A program made the translations under genes and the position numbers. A stretch of 64,000 bases of DNA, taken from NCBI GenBank assembly GCA_900538545.1, contig UPYK01000010.1, positions 1-64,000 of the forward strand, in the 5' to 3' direction. Source of the DNA: an uncultured Eggerthella sp. (GTDB taxonomy: Bacteria > Actinomycetota > Coriobacteriia > Coriobacteriales > Eggerthellaceae). A model generated the notes under the pieces. It made no database searches. It was not told the origin of the DNA and was given only the letters and a program-made list of their open reading frames with translations. Of this stretch, positions 51,885-60,480 are shown one piece after another; the first letter of the stretch is position 1; every line of letters begins with the position of its first letter.

Positions 51885-53149
51885 CGTATTACCGCATTGA
51901 AGATATTTGCTCTTTTGCTAAAGGCGCAAGCGTTCCCCGCGACCGCATGTACAACAAAGGTGATTATCAATATCTTCATTACGGCGATCTCTACAAAGGT
52001 CATGAGTTATACATTGATATCGAAAAGCCACAGAAAGGCATTCCGTTCATTTCGGCAGATGAGAAATTACGAGACAACCAGTTTGTTGACGATGGGGACA
52101 TAATTTACATATTGACCTCAGAAACCATCGAAGACCTTGGTAAAGCGCTGTATCTCAGCAACCCGAATCATCGTGTGGTGGTTGCAGGTACAGAGACAAC
52201 TATCATGCGCGTTGTTCAAGATGACATTGTTGAATCCGCATGGTTGAACTACCTCCTTCAAACTCCACGATTTAAAAAAACAATACGTCAATACGTCACT
52301 GGGATGAAAGTGTTTCGCGTTCACCCTCGAGATATTGGACAAATTACTGTTGATGTACCTTTGCTAGAAAAACAACAAAAAACGGTTTCGATACTTGATG
52401 CTATTCATAAAAAAATTCGTATTAATCAGCAGATAAATGATTATTTAGCCGAGCTGCGAAACGCCCTTGTCAAGGAGCGCATATCGAACGCCCTTGAGCA
52501 GGGAATTGGAAATTGGCGTGTTGTTCCCCTGAAAAATGTGGCCCAAATTCAAAGTGGCTACTCTTACAAAAGCGCAGAGCTTGTTGCGGAGTCGAGCATT
52601 GGCATGCTTGGCATCAAAAGCTTCAACAGAAACGGTTCTTTCAGAAGCGATGGATTCAAGCCGTTGAAGCCCGAAAAGGCGAAACCTGCTCAATATGTAG
52701 CGCTTGGAGAAATAGTCGTTGCCCATACTGACCTAACGCAAAACGCTGACATCATCGGTCGAGCAATCCAAGTTATTGACTCTGGTGGTTATGATCAGAT
52801 GGTGGCGTCGCTTGATTTGGTAAAGGTAACTAGTTCAGACGACTCTATTTCCAACGAGTTCCTTGCTGCTCTTTTGGGCACGGAAGATTTTCATAATCAT
52901 TGTCTTGGATATGTTAATGGCACAACGGTGCTGCATCTAGGTAAAAAAGCGTTGCCAGAATACCAACTGAAAATTCCCGAGGACATGACCATTATGTCGG
53001 AGCTTGATGATGCGTTTAAGAGCATTGCGCAACAACAAGCAGTGTTGATTCGCGAAAGCCGTAATCTCGAGCGAATTCGCGACACGTTGCTTCCGAAACT
53101 CATGTCGGGTGAAATTGATGCCTCAGAAGTCGAAAGCCTATGTAGCTAA
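51881..53149 (+). CDS. hsdS: Type I restriction specificity subunit HsdS, complete
   Basis: A 422-residue specificity subunit with two target-recognition domains (about 1-150 and 210-375). Each is followed by a conserved helical segment: PLLEKQQKTVSILDAIHKKI, then the linker INDYLAEL at 185-192, and RNLERIRDTLLPKLMSGEI at the end. Each recognition domain reads half of a split DNA site. The linker codons coincide with repeat site 3, and the stop codon lies inside site 4. It is on the opposite strand to hsdR and hsdM and is coupled to the recombinase gene, so its supply to the complex depends on a different promoter. Confidence 0.93.
   Translation: MTYYRIEDICSFAKGASVPRDRMYNKGDYQYLHYGDLYKGHELYIDIEKPQKGIPFISADEKLRDNQFVDDGDIIYILTSETIEDLGKALYLSNPNHRVVVAGTETTIMRVVQDDIVESAWLNYLLQTPRFKKTIRQYVTGMKVFRVHPRDIGQITVDVPLLEKQQKTVSILDAIHKKIRINQQINDYLAELRNALVKERISNALEQGIGNWRVVPLKNVAQIQSGYSYKSAELVAESSIGMLGIKSFNRNGSFRSDGFKPLKPEKAKPAQYVALGEIVVAHTDLTQNADIIGRAIQVIDSGGYDQMVASLDLVKVTSSDDSISNEFLAALLGTEDFHNHCLGYVNGTTVLHLGKKALPEYQLKIPEDMTIMSELDDAFKSIAQQQAVLIRESRNLERIRDTLLPKLMSGEIDASEVESLCS
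52430..52449 (+). repeat. hsdS recombination site 3
   Basis: CAGATAAATGATTATTTAGC, identical over all 20 bases to site 4 in inverted orientation. It encodes the linker QINDYLA of the plus-strand HsdS, exactly between its two recognition domains. Confidence 0.9.
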
Positions 53150-53692
53150 ATAATCATTTATCTGATTATTTAGGCTAATCCCGTTGTCGATCGGTCGAAC
53201 GATGCTCAGAATTTTCTGTTGTATTTCTTTATTGGGGATAGGAAGCTTCATAGAAAGCAATCTATCAGCGGATAGCTTTCCTGCGCCTATGCCTGTTGTT
53301 TCAACCATTTCAGAAATTTTTGATTTACAACTTTTTAGTGCATAAAACAAAAACCTACTGCTTATCTGATTCTTGGCAGTAACCGAGATAGCTTTGATGT
53401 CTTGATTAAAGGCAACAGGGGCTGCGACATATCCAATGGGTATGTCTTTGAACAACCCGCTGCCGCGTGTAAGTATAAGTAAAGACCCAGCATCAGCAAT
53501 CTTGCTTCCCGCCGCTAATCCTTCTTGAGTAATGAAGAGGTTGGAAGTGTAAATATCATCTTCTTTTAGAGTTTTTGCGCTAATCCAAGGAATATCTCCA
53601 TTCCAATATGCGGTTACTTTTTTTGAAGGTGTTCCGCCTGACGAGAAGTCGGCCAAGTCGCCTAGTGAACGAAATTCATATTTAGAACCCAT
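53138..53692 (-). CDS. hsdS: HsdS of the hsdRMS operon, truncated to one recognition domain
   Basis: The third gene of the hsdR-hsdM-hsdS operon, overlapping hsdM by 11 bases. Its 184 residues hold one recognition domain (about 1-150; LADFSSGGTPSKK, WISAKTLKEDDIY) and the helix and linker LNNQINDYLA, then end T-stop. The break is exactly in repeat site 4; a normal HsdS would continue with a second domain. Inversion of 52450-53144 would restore a frame of about 415 residues. A lone half-subunit can work as a dimer in some engineered and natural cases, so it may not be wholly inactive. Confidence 0.9.
   Translation of the reverse strand: MGSKYEFRSLGDLADFSSGGTPSKKVTAYWNGDIPWISAKTLKEDDIYTSNLFITQEGLAAGSKIADAGSLLILTRGSGLFKDIPIGYVAAPVAFNQDIKAISVTAKNQISSRFLFYALKSCKSKISEMVETTGIGAGKLSADRLLSMKLPIPNKEIQQKILSIVRPIDNGISLNNQINDYLAT
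53145..53164 (-). repeat. hsdS recombination site 4
   Basis: Inverted, identical 20-base partner of site 3. It carries the end of both convergent hsdS frames: the plus-strand TAA at 53147-53149 and the minus-strand linker codons just before the stop at 53138-53140. Confidence 0.9.
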
Positions 53693-55196
53693 AGCCGATA
53701 GCCTCCAGGTTCTTTTTGATTTGCTCTTGTAAGCGATCGGATTCTTCGAAACACTTAGAGAGTTCGCTGGTTAAGCGCGCCATCTTTTCCTCAAATGGTT
53801 CGTTATCTTCTTCGACATCGGCAATACCAACATAACGTCCTGGAGTAAGAATGTAGTCTTGTTTAGCTATTTCGTCGGTCGAAACAGCGGCGCTAAAGCC
53901 CTTTTCGTTTTCTAGCTCTCCTTTGCGGAAAACATCAAAAGTATCAGCGACTTTAGTGATGTCTTCTTCGGTGAACTCGCGCAATTTGCGGGTGACCATA
54001 GTGCCCATTTCGCGCGCATCAATGAAGAGAGTTTTGCCCTTCTGAGTCTTATCTTTGTTGATTATCCAAAGACTAACGGGAATCTGTGTACTGTAGAACA
54101 ACTGACCAGGCATTGCGATAATGCCTTCCACTAGATCAGCATCTACAACCCTTTTGCGAATGTCTCCTTCACCGCTTGTTTGACTGGAAAGCGACCCATT
54201 TGCAAGAACCATACCCATGCGCCCATTGCTTGCTAAATGATGGATCATGTGCTGCATCCAAGCGAAGTTTGCATTTCCTTCAGGAGGAATACCATATTCC
54301 CAGCGAGGATCTTCCTTAAGCTTGTCTCCTCCCCAGTCTTTCAAATTGAATGGTGGATTTGCTAAGACAAAATCAAATCGCTTGTCTTTATGGCAATCAT
54401 TGAAGAAGGTGTCAGCATTGAAGTCTCCAAGGTCGCCATCGATGCCGCGAATCGCAAGATTCATCATGGCCATTTTCCAAGTGGTAGGGTTGCTCTCCTG
54501 GCCAAAAATTGAAAGATCGTTGATGTTGCCCTGGTGATGCTTTACGAATTCTGCCGACTGCACGAACATACCGCCTGAACCACAGCACGGATCGTAAACG
54601 CGCCCTTTGTAAGGCTGAATAACTTCAACGAGCGTCTTAACAATGCAGGCCGGGGTATAGAATTCGCCTGCGTTCTTGCCCTCGGCTTCAGCGAATTTTG
54701 CAAGACAGTATTCATAGGTGCGCCCAAGAATATCGCGGGTATCACCTTTTTCGGCCATCTTTACATTTGTGAACAGGTCAACAACTTCACCCAAGCGACG
54801 CTTATCGAGCTCTTGACGCGCAAAGTTCTTGGGCAATATGCCTTTGAGTTTGGGGTTTTCCGATTCTATTTCTCGCATGGCATTGTCGATGATTTTGCCA
54901 ATTTCGGGTGTGTGAGCCGCTTCAGCAATTACCTTCCAACGTGCGCTTTCTGGAACGAAGAAGATGTTTTTGTAGGTGTACTCGTCTCTGTCCTCTTCGA
55001 ATCCTTCACCCTCATTTACTAGTTCTTCGTATCTCTGGTCGAATTTATCTGAAATATATTTCAAGAAAATAAGACCAAGAACAACATTCTTGTATTCAGA
55101 AGCGTCTATGTTGCCGCGCAGTTTATCAGCAGCCTTCCATATTTGCTCCTCGAAACCAATATCTGCGGTATTTTCTGCCTTCTTAGTTTTTGCCAT
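53682..55196 (-). CDS. hsdM: Type I DNA methyltransferase subunit HsdM
   Basis: A 504-residue N6-adenine methyltransferase. An N-terminal helical domain (about 10-140) is followed by the SAM-binding and catalytic core: AGEFYTPACIV, motif I DPCCGSGGM, and motif IV NPPFN. With HsdS it forms the methylating unit. The ATG at 55196, after GGAGA, begins MAKTKK; the longer in-frame start overlaps hsdR and is less likely. Confidence 0.96.
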   Translation of the reverse strand: MAKTKKAENTADIGFEEQIWKAADKLRGNIDASEYKNVVLGLIFLKYISDKFDQRYEELVNEGEGFEEDRDEYTYKNIFFVPESARWKVIAEAAHTPEIGKIIDNAMREIESENPKLKGILPKNFARQELDKRRLGEVVDLFTNVKMAEKGDTRDILGRTYEYCLAKFAEAEGKNAGEFYTPACIVKTLVEVIQPYKGRVYDPCCGSGGMFVQSAEFVKHHQGNINDLSIFGQESNPTTWKMAMMNLAIRGIDGDLGDFNADTFFNDCHKDKRFDFVLANPPFNLKDWGGDKLKEDPRWEYGIPPEGNANFAWMQHMIHHLASNGRMGMVLANGSLSSQTSGEGDIRKRVVDADLVEGIIAMPGQLFYSTQIPVSLWIINKDKTQKGKTLFIDAREMGTMVTRKLREFTEEDITKVADTFDVFRKGELENEKGFSAAVSTDEIAKQDYILTPGRYVGIADVEEDNEPFEEKMARLTSELSKCFEESDRLQEQIKKNLEAIGYGF

Positions 55197-55210
55197 GTTT
55201 AAACTTTCTC

Positions 55211-58200
55211 CTAGGCATACACTTTCATATCTGCCCACAACTCACATTGTGCCATGACGGTTTCCATTGCGTCATCCACGCCCTCGGGTGGATAGTCGTA
55301 TTTCTTCAAAAGACGTTTAATTTTTCGTCGCATGCCTGCACGGGCAGATTCTTTTTGCTGCCAATCAATAGTTGCGCTCGTGCGCATCGCTTCAGTAAGT
55401 TCTCGCGTGATAGCAACGAGCTGATCATTGCTGTAGAAGTCTTTTATTGCTTGCGGCTTGGTGAGTGCGTCATAAAACGCAAGCTCCTCTTCGGTAAGCC
55501 CAAGTTCGGCGCCTTCTGCTCGATCTTTCATCATTTCATGCGCCATTTTGAGCAGCTCGTCAATCACTTCTGCATTGGTAAGTGCGCCATTAAGGTAAGC
55601 ATTGACGGACTTTTGCAGCATCTCAGAAAACTTGTTTGCTTTTACAACACTTCGCTTTGAATACGTTTTTACTTGTTCGCTGATTAGGCGTTTTAAGGTC
55701 TCAACCGCAATATTCTTTTGCTTCATATTGGAAATTTCTGCAAGAAACGCCTCATCAAAAAGTGATATTTCCACTTCATCCTTATCAAAGATGTTGATGA
55801 TGCCATCGGTTTGCACAGACTGTTCAAGAATTGCACCAATGCGGTCATTAAACTCTTTGTAAGTCATACCAGAGCCGCCATTACCGTTTCGCCCTGTAAT
55901 GCGGAGTACCTGTACACGAAGCACCGAAAGAAACGCTGCCTCGTGCTGGTCTTCTTTAGATACGAGGCTCTTGCAAAGGCTCAAAGCTTGATTCATGAGC
56001 TGACACTGCTTTAAGAAATCTTCCATGTCTTCTTTATGACCAGGATCAAGGAGCCAATCAGTGCCTTCGCTAATAAGTTGAGCTAATTGCATTTTGCTAT
56101 TAGTAAACAATACTTTTTGGTAGTCAAAGCCATAGAGGATATCGCGACATACTTCGAGCTTTTCCAAAAACTTTGGATAGGCCGTTGCTGCAATATCCAT
56201 GTTTCCATAGTTGTTTTTGTCGCGGTTGGTATAGTCCTTCATCGCTCGTTTGAGCGCACCGGCAATACCAATATAGTCGACTACCAAGCCGCCCTCTTTC
56301 CCTTTATATACGCGATTCACACGAGCGATAGCCTGCATGAGGTTGTGCCCCTTCATAGGCTTGAAAACATACATTGTTGCAAGCGATGGAACATCAAAGC
56401 CGGTAAGCCACATGTCAACAACAATTGCAATCTTTAAAGGATCGTCTTCTTTTTTGAATCGACGCTCCATTTCTTTTTTGTGCTCTTTACCGCCGCAAAC
56501 ATCAAACCACGCTTCGGGATCTTGATTGCTCATGGTCATAACTACGCCAACTTTTTCTTTCCATTCAGGCCGTTGGCGCATGATCTCTTCGTAAATTTTC
56601 ATAGCGACTGGACGCGAATAAGCAACAATGAGTGCTTTGCCTGTTAGTTCATCGGCGCGATTCTGCTCATAGTGTTCAATGATGTCTGAGCAAAGAGAAT
56701 GGATTGTCTCTGGGGCAGAGAGCACGCCTTCAAGTCCTGCCATGGTGCGCTTCGAGCGCTCGACGCTCGATTCGTCCGCTTCTTCAGCAAACTTCGTGTA
56801 CTCACGATCAAGTTTCTCTAATACATCTTTGTCTAGGTGGAGAGCAACTACGCGGCTTTCATAATAAACAGGGCGTGTAGCTTCGTCTTCGACTGCCTGA
56901 GTCATGTCGTATATGTCGATATAGTCGCCGAATATCTCGCGTGTATTCTTATCTTCTGTCGCGATTGGCGTTCCTGTAAAACCTATATAGGAAGCATTTG
57001 GAAGCGCTTTTCGTACAAGCATTGCAGCCCCGATGCTTATGTTGCCTTCTTTATCCATTTTCTCGGTAAGTCCATATTGGCCACGGTGCGCTTCGTCCAC
57101 CATGACGATGACGTTACTTCGATCGCACAAAGGATCTTCGCCATCAGTAAATTTCTGCATGGTGGTGAAGATGATTCCGTTGGCCTCTCGCCCCTGAAGG
57201 AGTTTCTTTAGGTCGTTGCGGCTCTTCGCCTTTTCAGGTGTTTGTCGTAAGAAGTTTTTGCAACGAGAAAACTGACCATATAGCTGATCGTCGAGGTCGT
57301 TTCTATCGGTGATTATTACGATAGTGGGGCTATTTAGCTTTTCTTGAAGCATGTGTGCAAGGAAAACCATTGATAGAGATTTTCCACTTCCTTGCGTATG
57401 CCAAAATACACCGATCTTGCCATCTCCCTCTACTGCTTCAACGGCGCGTCTAGCTGCTTTATGGACAGCAAAGTATTGGTGATAACCAGCAAGAATTTTG
57501 ATGACGTCTTCGTTAGAATCGTTAAAACAAACAAAGTTCTTAATGATGTCGAGCAGTCGTTCTTTGGGAAACGCGCCTTCAAAAAGCGTTTCATACGTGG
57601 CGTGTTGTGTTTCTTCATAGCTGCCATCAACGCTTTTCCATTCTACGAATCGGTCTTCAGGCGCAGTAATGGTGCCTAGTCGTGTATCTGACATATCGCT
57701 CATAACGCAGAATACGTTTGGTACGAAAAGTGAAGGAATGTGCTTCATATAATTTCGAAGCTGAAGATAAGCATCGGATGCATCGGTCTCTTCACGTGAA
57801 GGCGATTTCAGCTCGAACATTACTACTGGAATGCCGTTTACATAAACCAATAAGTCAGGACGCTTTTCTGAAAATTCAACGAAGGTCCATTGGTTGACTA
57901 TGTGAAAGGAGTTGTTTTCGGGGTTATCAAAGTCAAGAAGATAGACAATATCGTTCTGATCTTCGGTGCCATCGAAATATCGTACTTCAACCCCAGATTG
58001 AAGGTATTCATGAAATTGTTCATTGCGTGATTCTAACTTGCCTGAATCAACTGTGCTGATCTTTCGGATGGCTTCTTCTATGGCTTGTGAGGGGACATGC
58101 GGATTAATTCTTTTTAAAGCGACCGGAAGCACATCGGGAAGGAATACATCATCGTATTTTTCGGATGTTCGTTCAATGTCTGGTCCGTGCAAGTATTCGT

Positions 58201-58288
58201 ATCCAAGATTTGTAGTGAAATACTCTATGATTGCTTGTTCATAGAAATCTTCATTAATTGAGATTGCGGCATATTCAACTTCGCTCAT
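55211..58288 (-). CDS. hsdR: Type I restriction subunit HsdR
   Basis: A 1025-residue motor nuclease. The N-terminal nuclease domain has the PD-(D/E)xK-type FELKSPSREE (about 178-187). The SF2 helicase domains have Walker A TQGSGKSLS, the DEAH box VMVDEAHRGQ, IGFTGTPIA and, later, MYVFKPMKGHNLMQAIARVNR. The C-terminal helical domain binds the methyltransferase. It is the first gene of the operon; the start has no strong ribosome site. Length is normal for the family. Confidence 0.96.
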   Translation of the reverse strand: MSEVEYAAISINEDFYEQAIIEYFTTNLGYEYLHGPDIERTSEKYDDVFLPDVLPVALKRINPHVPSQAIEEAIRKISTVDSGKLESRNEQFHEYLQSGVEVRYFDGTEDQNDIVYLLDFDNPENNSFHIVNQWTFVEFSEKRPDLLVYVNGIPVVMFELKSPSREETDASDAYLQLRNYMKHIPSLFVPNVFCVMSDMSDTRLGTITAPEDRFVEWKSVDGSYEETQHATYETLFEGAFPKERLLDIIKNFVCFNDSNEDVIKILAGYHQYFAVHKAARRAVEAVEGDGKIGVFWHTQGSGKSLSMVFLAHMLQEKLNSPTIVIITDRNDLDDQLYGQFSRCKNFLRQTPEKAKSRNDLKKLLQGREANGIIFTTMQKFTDGEDPLCDRSNVIVMVDEAHRGQYGLTEKMDKEGNISIGAAMLVRKALPNASYIGFTGTPIATEDKNTREIFGDYIDIYDMTQAVEDEATRPVYYESRVVALHLDKDVLEKLDREYTKFAEEADESSVERSKRTMAGLEGVLSAPETIHSLCSDIIEHYEQNRADELTGKALIVAYSRPVAMKIYEEIMRQRPEWKEKVGVVMTMSNQDPEAWFDVCGGKEHKKEMERRFKKEDDPLKIAIVVDMWLTGFDVPSLATMYVFKPMKGHNLMQAIARVNRVYKGKEGGLVVDYIGIAGALKRAMKDYTNRDKNNYGNMDIAATAYPKFLEKLEVCRDILYGFDYQKVLFTNSKMQLAQLISEGTDWLLDPGHKEDMEDFLKQCQLMNQALSLCKSLVSKEDQHEAAFLSVLRVQVLRITGRNGNGGSGMTYKEFNDRIGAILEQSVQTDGIINIFDKDEVEISLFDEAFLAEISNMKQKNIAVETLKRLISEQVKTYSKRSVVKANKFSEMLQKSVNAYLNGALTNAEVIDELLKMAHEMMKDRAEGAELGLTEEELAFYDALTKPQAIKDFYSNDQLVAITRELTEAMRTSATIDWQQKESARAGMRRKIKRLLKKYDYPPEGVDDAMETVMAQCELWADMKVYA

Positions 58289-58353
58289 GTGCGATTCTGC
58301 TTTCGCTAATCGTTTTTTTCTTAATGGACTTATCTGAAAGTCTAAGTCTACTT

Positions 58354-58374
58354 TCTGTGACGAATGATCACAGA
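58354..58374. promoter_or_regulatory. Palindrome upstream of hsdR
   Basis: TCTGTGA and TCACAGA form a perfect 7-bp inverted repeat with a 7-base centre, 66 bases before hsdR and in the divergent gap to the GIY-YIG gene. Two TTTGCAA repeats lie beside it (58377-58401). This is the likely control region; no single promoter stands out. Confidence 0.35.
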
Positions 58375-58520
58375 CTTTTGCAAGTTGACCTTTGCAAATT
58401 CATATGCAGTACTGATTAAGCATTTTAACATGGGTTATTTTAGAGGATATTCAAAGTATGACATGATGTCTGCTTGAAGCTTGTTTTCTTAAGATAAGGC
58501 AGGCTGGAGGGAGAAGAGTA

Positions 58521-59213
58521 GTGGCAAAAGGAATTATTTACGCAATGAGTACGGTTGTTCCTGGTTTAGTTAAGCTTGGTAAAACAGGAAGTGATTCGTT
58601 CCAGAGCAGAATGTATAACCTTGAGAGCAATGGATACAAAAATGTTACTGGTTTAAAACGTGAATTTGCAATTGAGGTGGAAGACTATGACGAAAAAGAA
58701 ACCTTGCTAGACGATATTTTTTCTCGATCGCGCGTTGCTGGAACGGAGCTCTTTGCTCTAGATATCAATTTGGTTATTCAGCTGCTTGCTTCGTTTGAGG
58801 GGGATCAAATATATCCACCTGTTCAAGAGGAAACCAAAGAGCAAACCTTCGAGAAGGCAACGGTGGAGCGTACTGAACGTCGTAATGCGCAGATGGTTCC
58901 TGATGGGGTTTATTCTGCTTCAAGAAAGCAAAAGAAAAACGACAATAAAACAATCAAGGCAGAAATGACCGTTGAGGATGGCGTTTTTATTATAAAGCGA
59001 GGGCAAATGGTAAGCCCTACAGAAACTTCTGGAGTATCTTCGGGCATCGTTAAACTGCGAAATGAAACTATTGATGTTGATGGAATTGTGCAAGTAGATG
59101 TTGAGCTTGCTTCTCCTTCATCTGCAGGGGAGTATGTTTTCGGAACTTCGTGCAATGGGTGGGCAACCTGGAAGAATAAGCATGGCGAATATATTGATAA
59201 ATACAGGGATTAA
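58521..59213 (+). CDS. GIY-YIG-like protein with C-terminal DUF4357
   Basis: A 230-residue protein. The N-terminal part (about 4-95; IIYAMSTVVPGLVKLGKTG, then FQSRMYNLESNGY) resembles the T5orf172/GIY-YIG nuclease fold with GLVKLGKTG as the core. The C-terminal DUF4357 (about 170-228) ends in SPSSAGEYVFGTSCNGW. A charged linker joins them. Such proteins are frequent next to restriction systems, but their action is unproven. The start is GTG, with GGAGGGAGAAG upstream. AT-rich codon use matches the restriction genes. Confidence 0.75.
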   Translation: MAKGIIYAMSTVVPGLVKLGKTGSDSFQSRMYNLESNGYKNVTGLKREFAIEVEDYDEKETLLDDIFSRSRVAGTELFALDINLVIQLLASFEGDQIYPPVQEETKEQTFEKATVERTERRNAQMVPDGVYSASRKQKKNDNKTIKAEMTVEDGVFIIKRGQMVSPTETSGVSSGIVKLRNETIDVDGIVQVDVELASPSSAGEYVFGTSCNGWATWKNKHGEYIDKYRD

Positions 59214-59249
59214 GGCATTTGGTCGAGCTGGGTTGGGCGTCTTACGTAA

Positions 59250-59330
59250 AAATTCAGGGGCGGGAACTTGTTTCATTGGGCTCCAATCCAATGCTCTTAA
59301 GAGGTGAAACAAGCTCCTGTCTCTGAATTT
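59250..59330. repeat. Element with 26-base inverted repeats
   Basis: 59250-59275 and 59305-59330 are inverted repeats matching at 22 of 26 bases. Three of the four differences give G-U pairs in a plus-strand RNA, and the other is A-C. The 29-base centre has two further palindromes, TTGG/CCAA and CTCTTAAGAG. It begins 37 bases after the GIY-YIG stop, so termination is one possible role. No gene is present in 59214-59481. Confidence 0.7.
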
Positions 59331-59481
59331 CTATTTTGGTGGCCTTGCTGTTACAAGTAATAGACTACGCTTCTAGCTCTTTGTGTCTGTCCTATAAATT
59401 GGACAAAATAGAAGTTGTCGAGGACGCACCAAGCAGTTCTCTTTAGGTAAAGAACAAGGAATACCGAAAAGTTTGAGACAA

Positions 59482-59510
59482 GGTGACGAACGACAGAGTA
59501 GTTTGTCACT
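59482..59510 (-). repeat. Stop-codon stem-loop repeat after the small conserved gene
   Basis: GGTGACGAAC and GTTTGTCACT pair around a variant loop GACAGAGTA (GACCGGGTA in the other copies). The stop codon (59506-59508) lies within the stem, in the same gene-sense orientation as the other four. Confidence 0.75.
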
Positions 59511-59712
59511 TAAGCTTCTTGAAATGAACCGTCTTATTCTTAAGGGAGATCTTTCCTACTTCGTAACCATAATCGAGGAGCTCTTTCTTGTAGTTCAAGA
59601 ACGAATGGTCGATGGGTAGGCCTGCAATGGCGGCAATCTCGTCAAAGGTAAGATCGAGGCTATCTTCTCCGCTTCGCTGAATGTGCTTCCATAAAGAATC
59701 GTACTTGCTCAT
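59506..59712 (-). CDS. Small conserved protein of unknown function
   Basis: A 68-residue protein beginning MSKYDSLWKHIQRSG, with LDLTFDEIAAIAGLPID and LLDYGYEVGKISLKN. The pattern of an N-terminal KYxxLW, an FDEI motif and a following helix is seen in small proteins of plasmids and islands, but no function is known. AAGGAG five bases before the ATG supports it as a real gene. Its stop codon is part of a stem-loop repeat. Confidence 0.75.
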   Translation of the reverse strand: MSKYDSLWKHIQRSGEDSLDLTFDEIAAIAGLPIDHSFLNYKKELLDYGYEVGKISLKNKTVHFKKLK

Positions 59713-59774
59713 GGGTCTCCTTGGTGGTTCAGGATGAAATGGCTCGGGGTGGCATGGCGATAAGGAAATCGCGT

Positions 59775-60350
59775 CTAGCGTATCTCGATGCGGCCTTCCT
59801 TGCGCTTGATCGGACGCGGATCGGTATCGGGGTAGCCCAGCACCACAGCGCCGAGCAATGGTCCCTTATCAGGCGCAAAACGCGCTTCTATACGCTCGCG
59901 CTCGCGCACCACTTCTTCAACCCAGCAGGTTCCCAGGCCTTTTTCATATGCAAGTAAGCAGATGTTGTTCATCGCCGCAGCCACTGATTCAACGCAGCTG
60001 GGGATCATGCCTTCGCTATACGTTGGCTTCAGGAGAAATGCCAGGATCAAGCAGGGAGCGCCGCCCATCTCCTGCAGGAATTCGAGCGTTTCTTCAACCA
60101 CTTCAGGGTTGTTCTTGAAGCGATCCTCAAGGCGTTTGCGATGCGAATACACCGAGGTGCCCATCATATCGAAGAGCTCGCGTAGATCGCTTGGGTCGGT
60201 AAGCGCCAAGAAGTACCAAGGTTGCAAGTTCTGTGCGGAAGGTGCCCAAACGGCATTCTCCAGGATCTCTTGGATGACCTCGTGCGGCACAGGATCGCTT
60301 TTGTAGCGGCGAATGCTTCGACGCTCTTTGATCGCTTCAACTAATTCCAT
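59775..60350 (-). CDS. Nitroreductase family protein
   Basis: A 191-residue FMN-dependent oxidoreductase. The N-terminal ERRSIRRYKSDPVP and NAVWAPSAQNLQPWYFLAL form the FMN-binding region, and AAAMNNICLLAYEKGLGTCWVEE with VVLGYPD completes the fold. The electron acceptor is unknown. GAGGGGG precedes the ATG. Confidence 0.92.
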   Translation of the reverse strand: MELVEAIKERRSIRRYKSDPVPHEVIQEILENAVWAPSAQNLQPWYFLALTDPSDLRELFDMMGTSVYSHRKRLEDRFKNNPEVVEETLEFLQEMGGAPCLILAFLLKPTYSEGMIPSCVESVAAAMNNICLLAYEKGLGTCWVEEVVRERERIEARFAPDKGPLLGAVVLGYPDTDPRPIKRKEGRIEIR

Positions 60351-60480
60351 ACGTCCCCCTCAAGGCATTACAGTAAGCACCCTTTGCACTATCTTAATAC
60401 GAGGTGCTTTCATTCGGCTATAGCTGTACTAAATCATTGACACAAAGATTTTTATTAGGAGTGAAATCCGAAAGTTTTAA

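Noticed and set aside
59380..59480. Possible insertion-sequence end (TGTCC...GGACA and following bases)
   Set aside because: The short inverted repeat looks like some transposon ends, but no transposase fragment can be read and no partner end was found, so it is not annotated.
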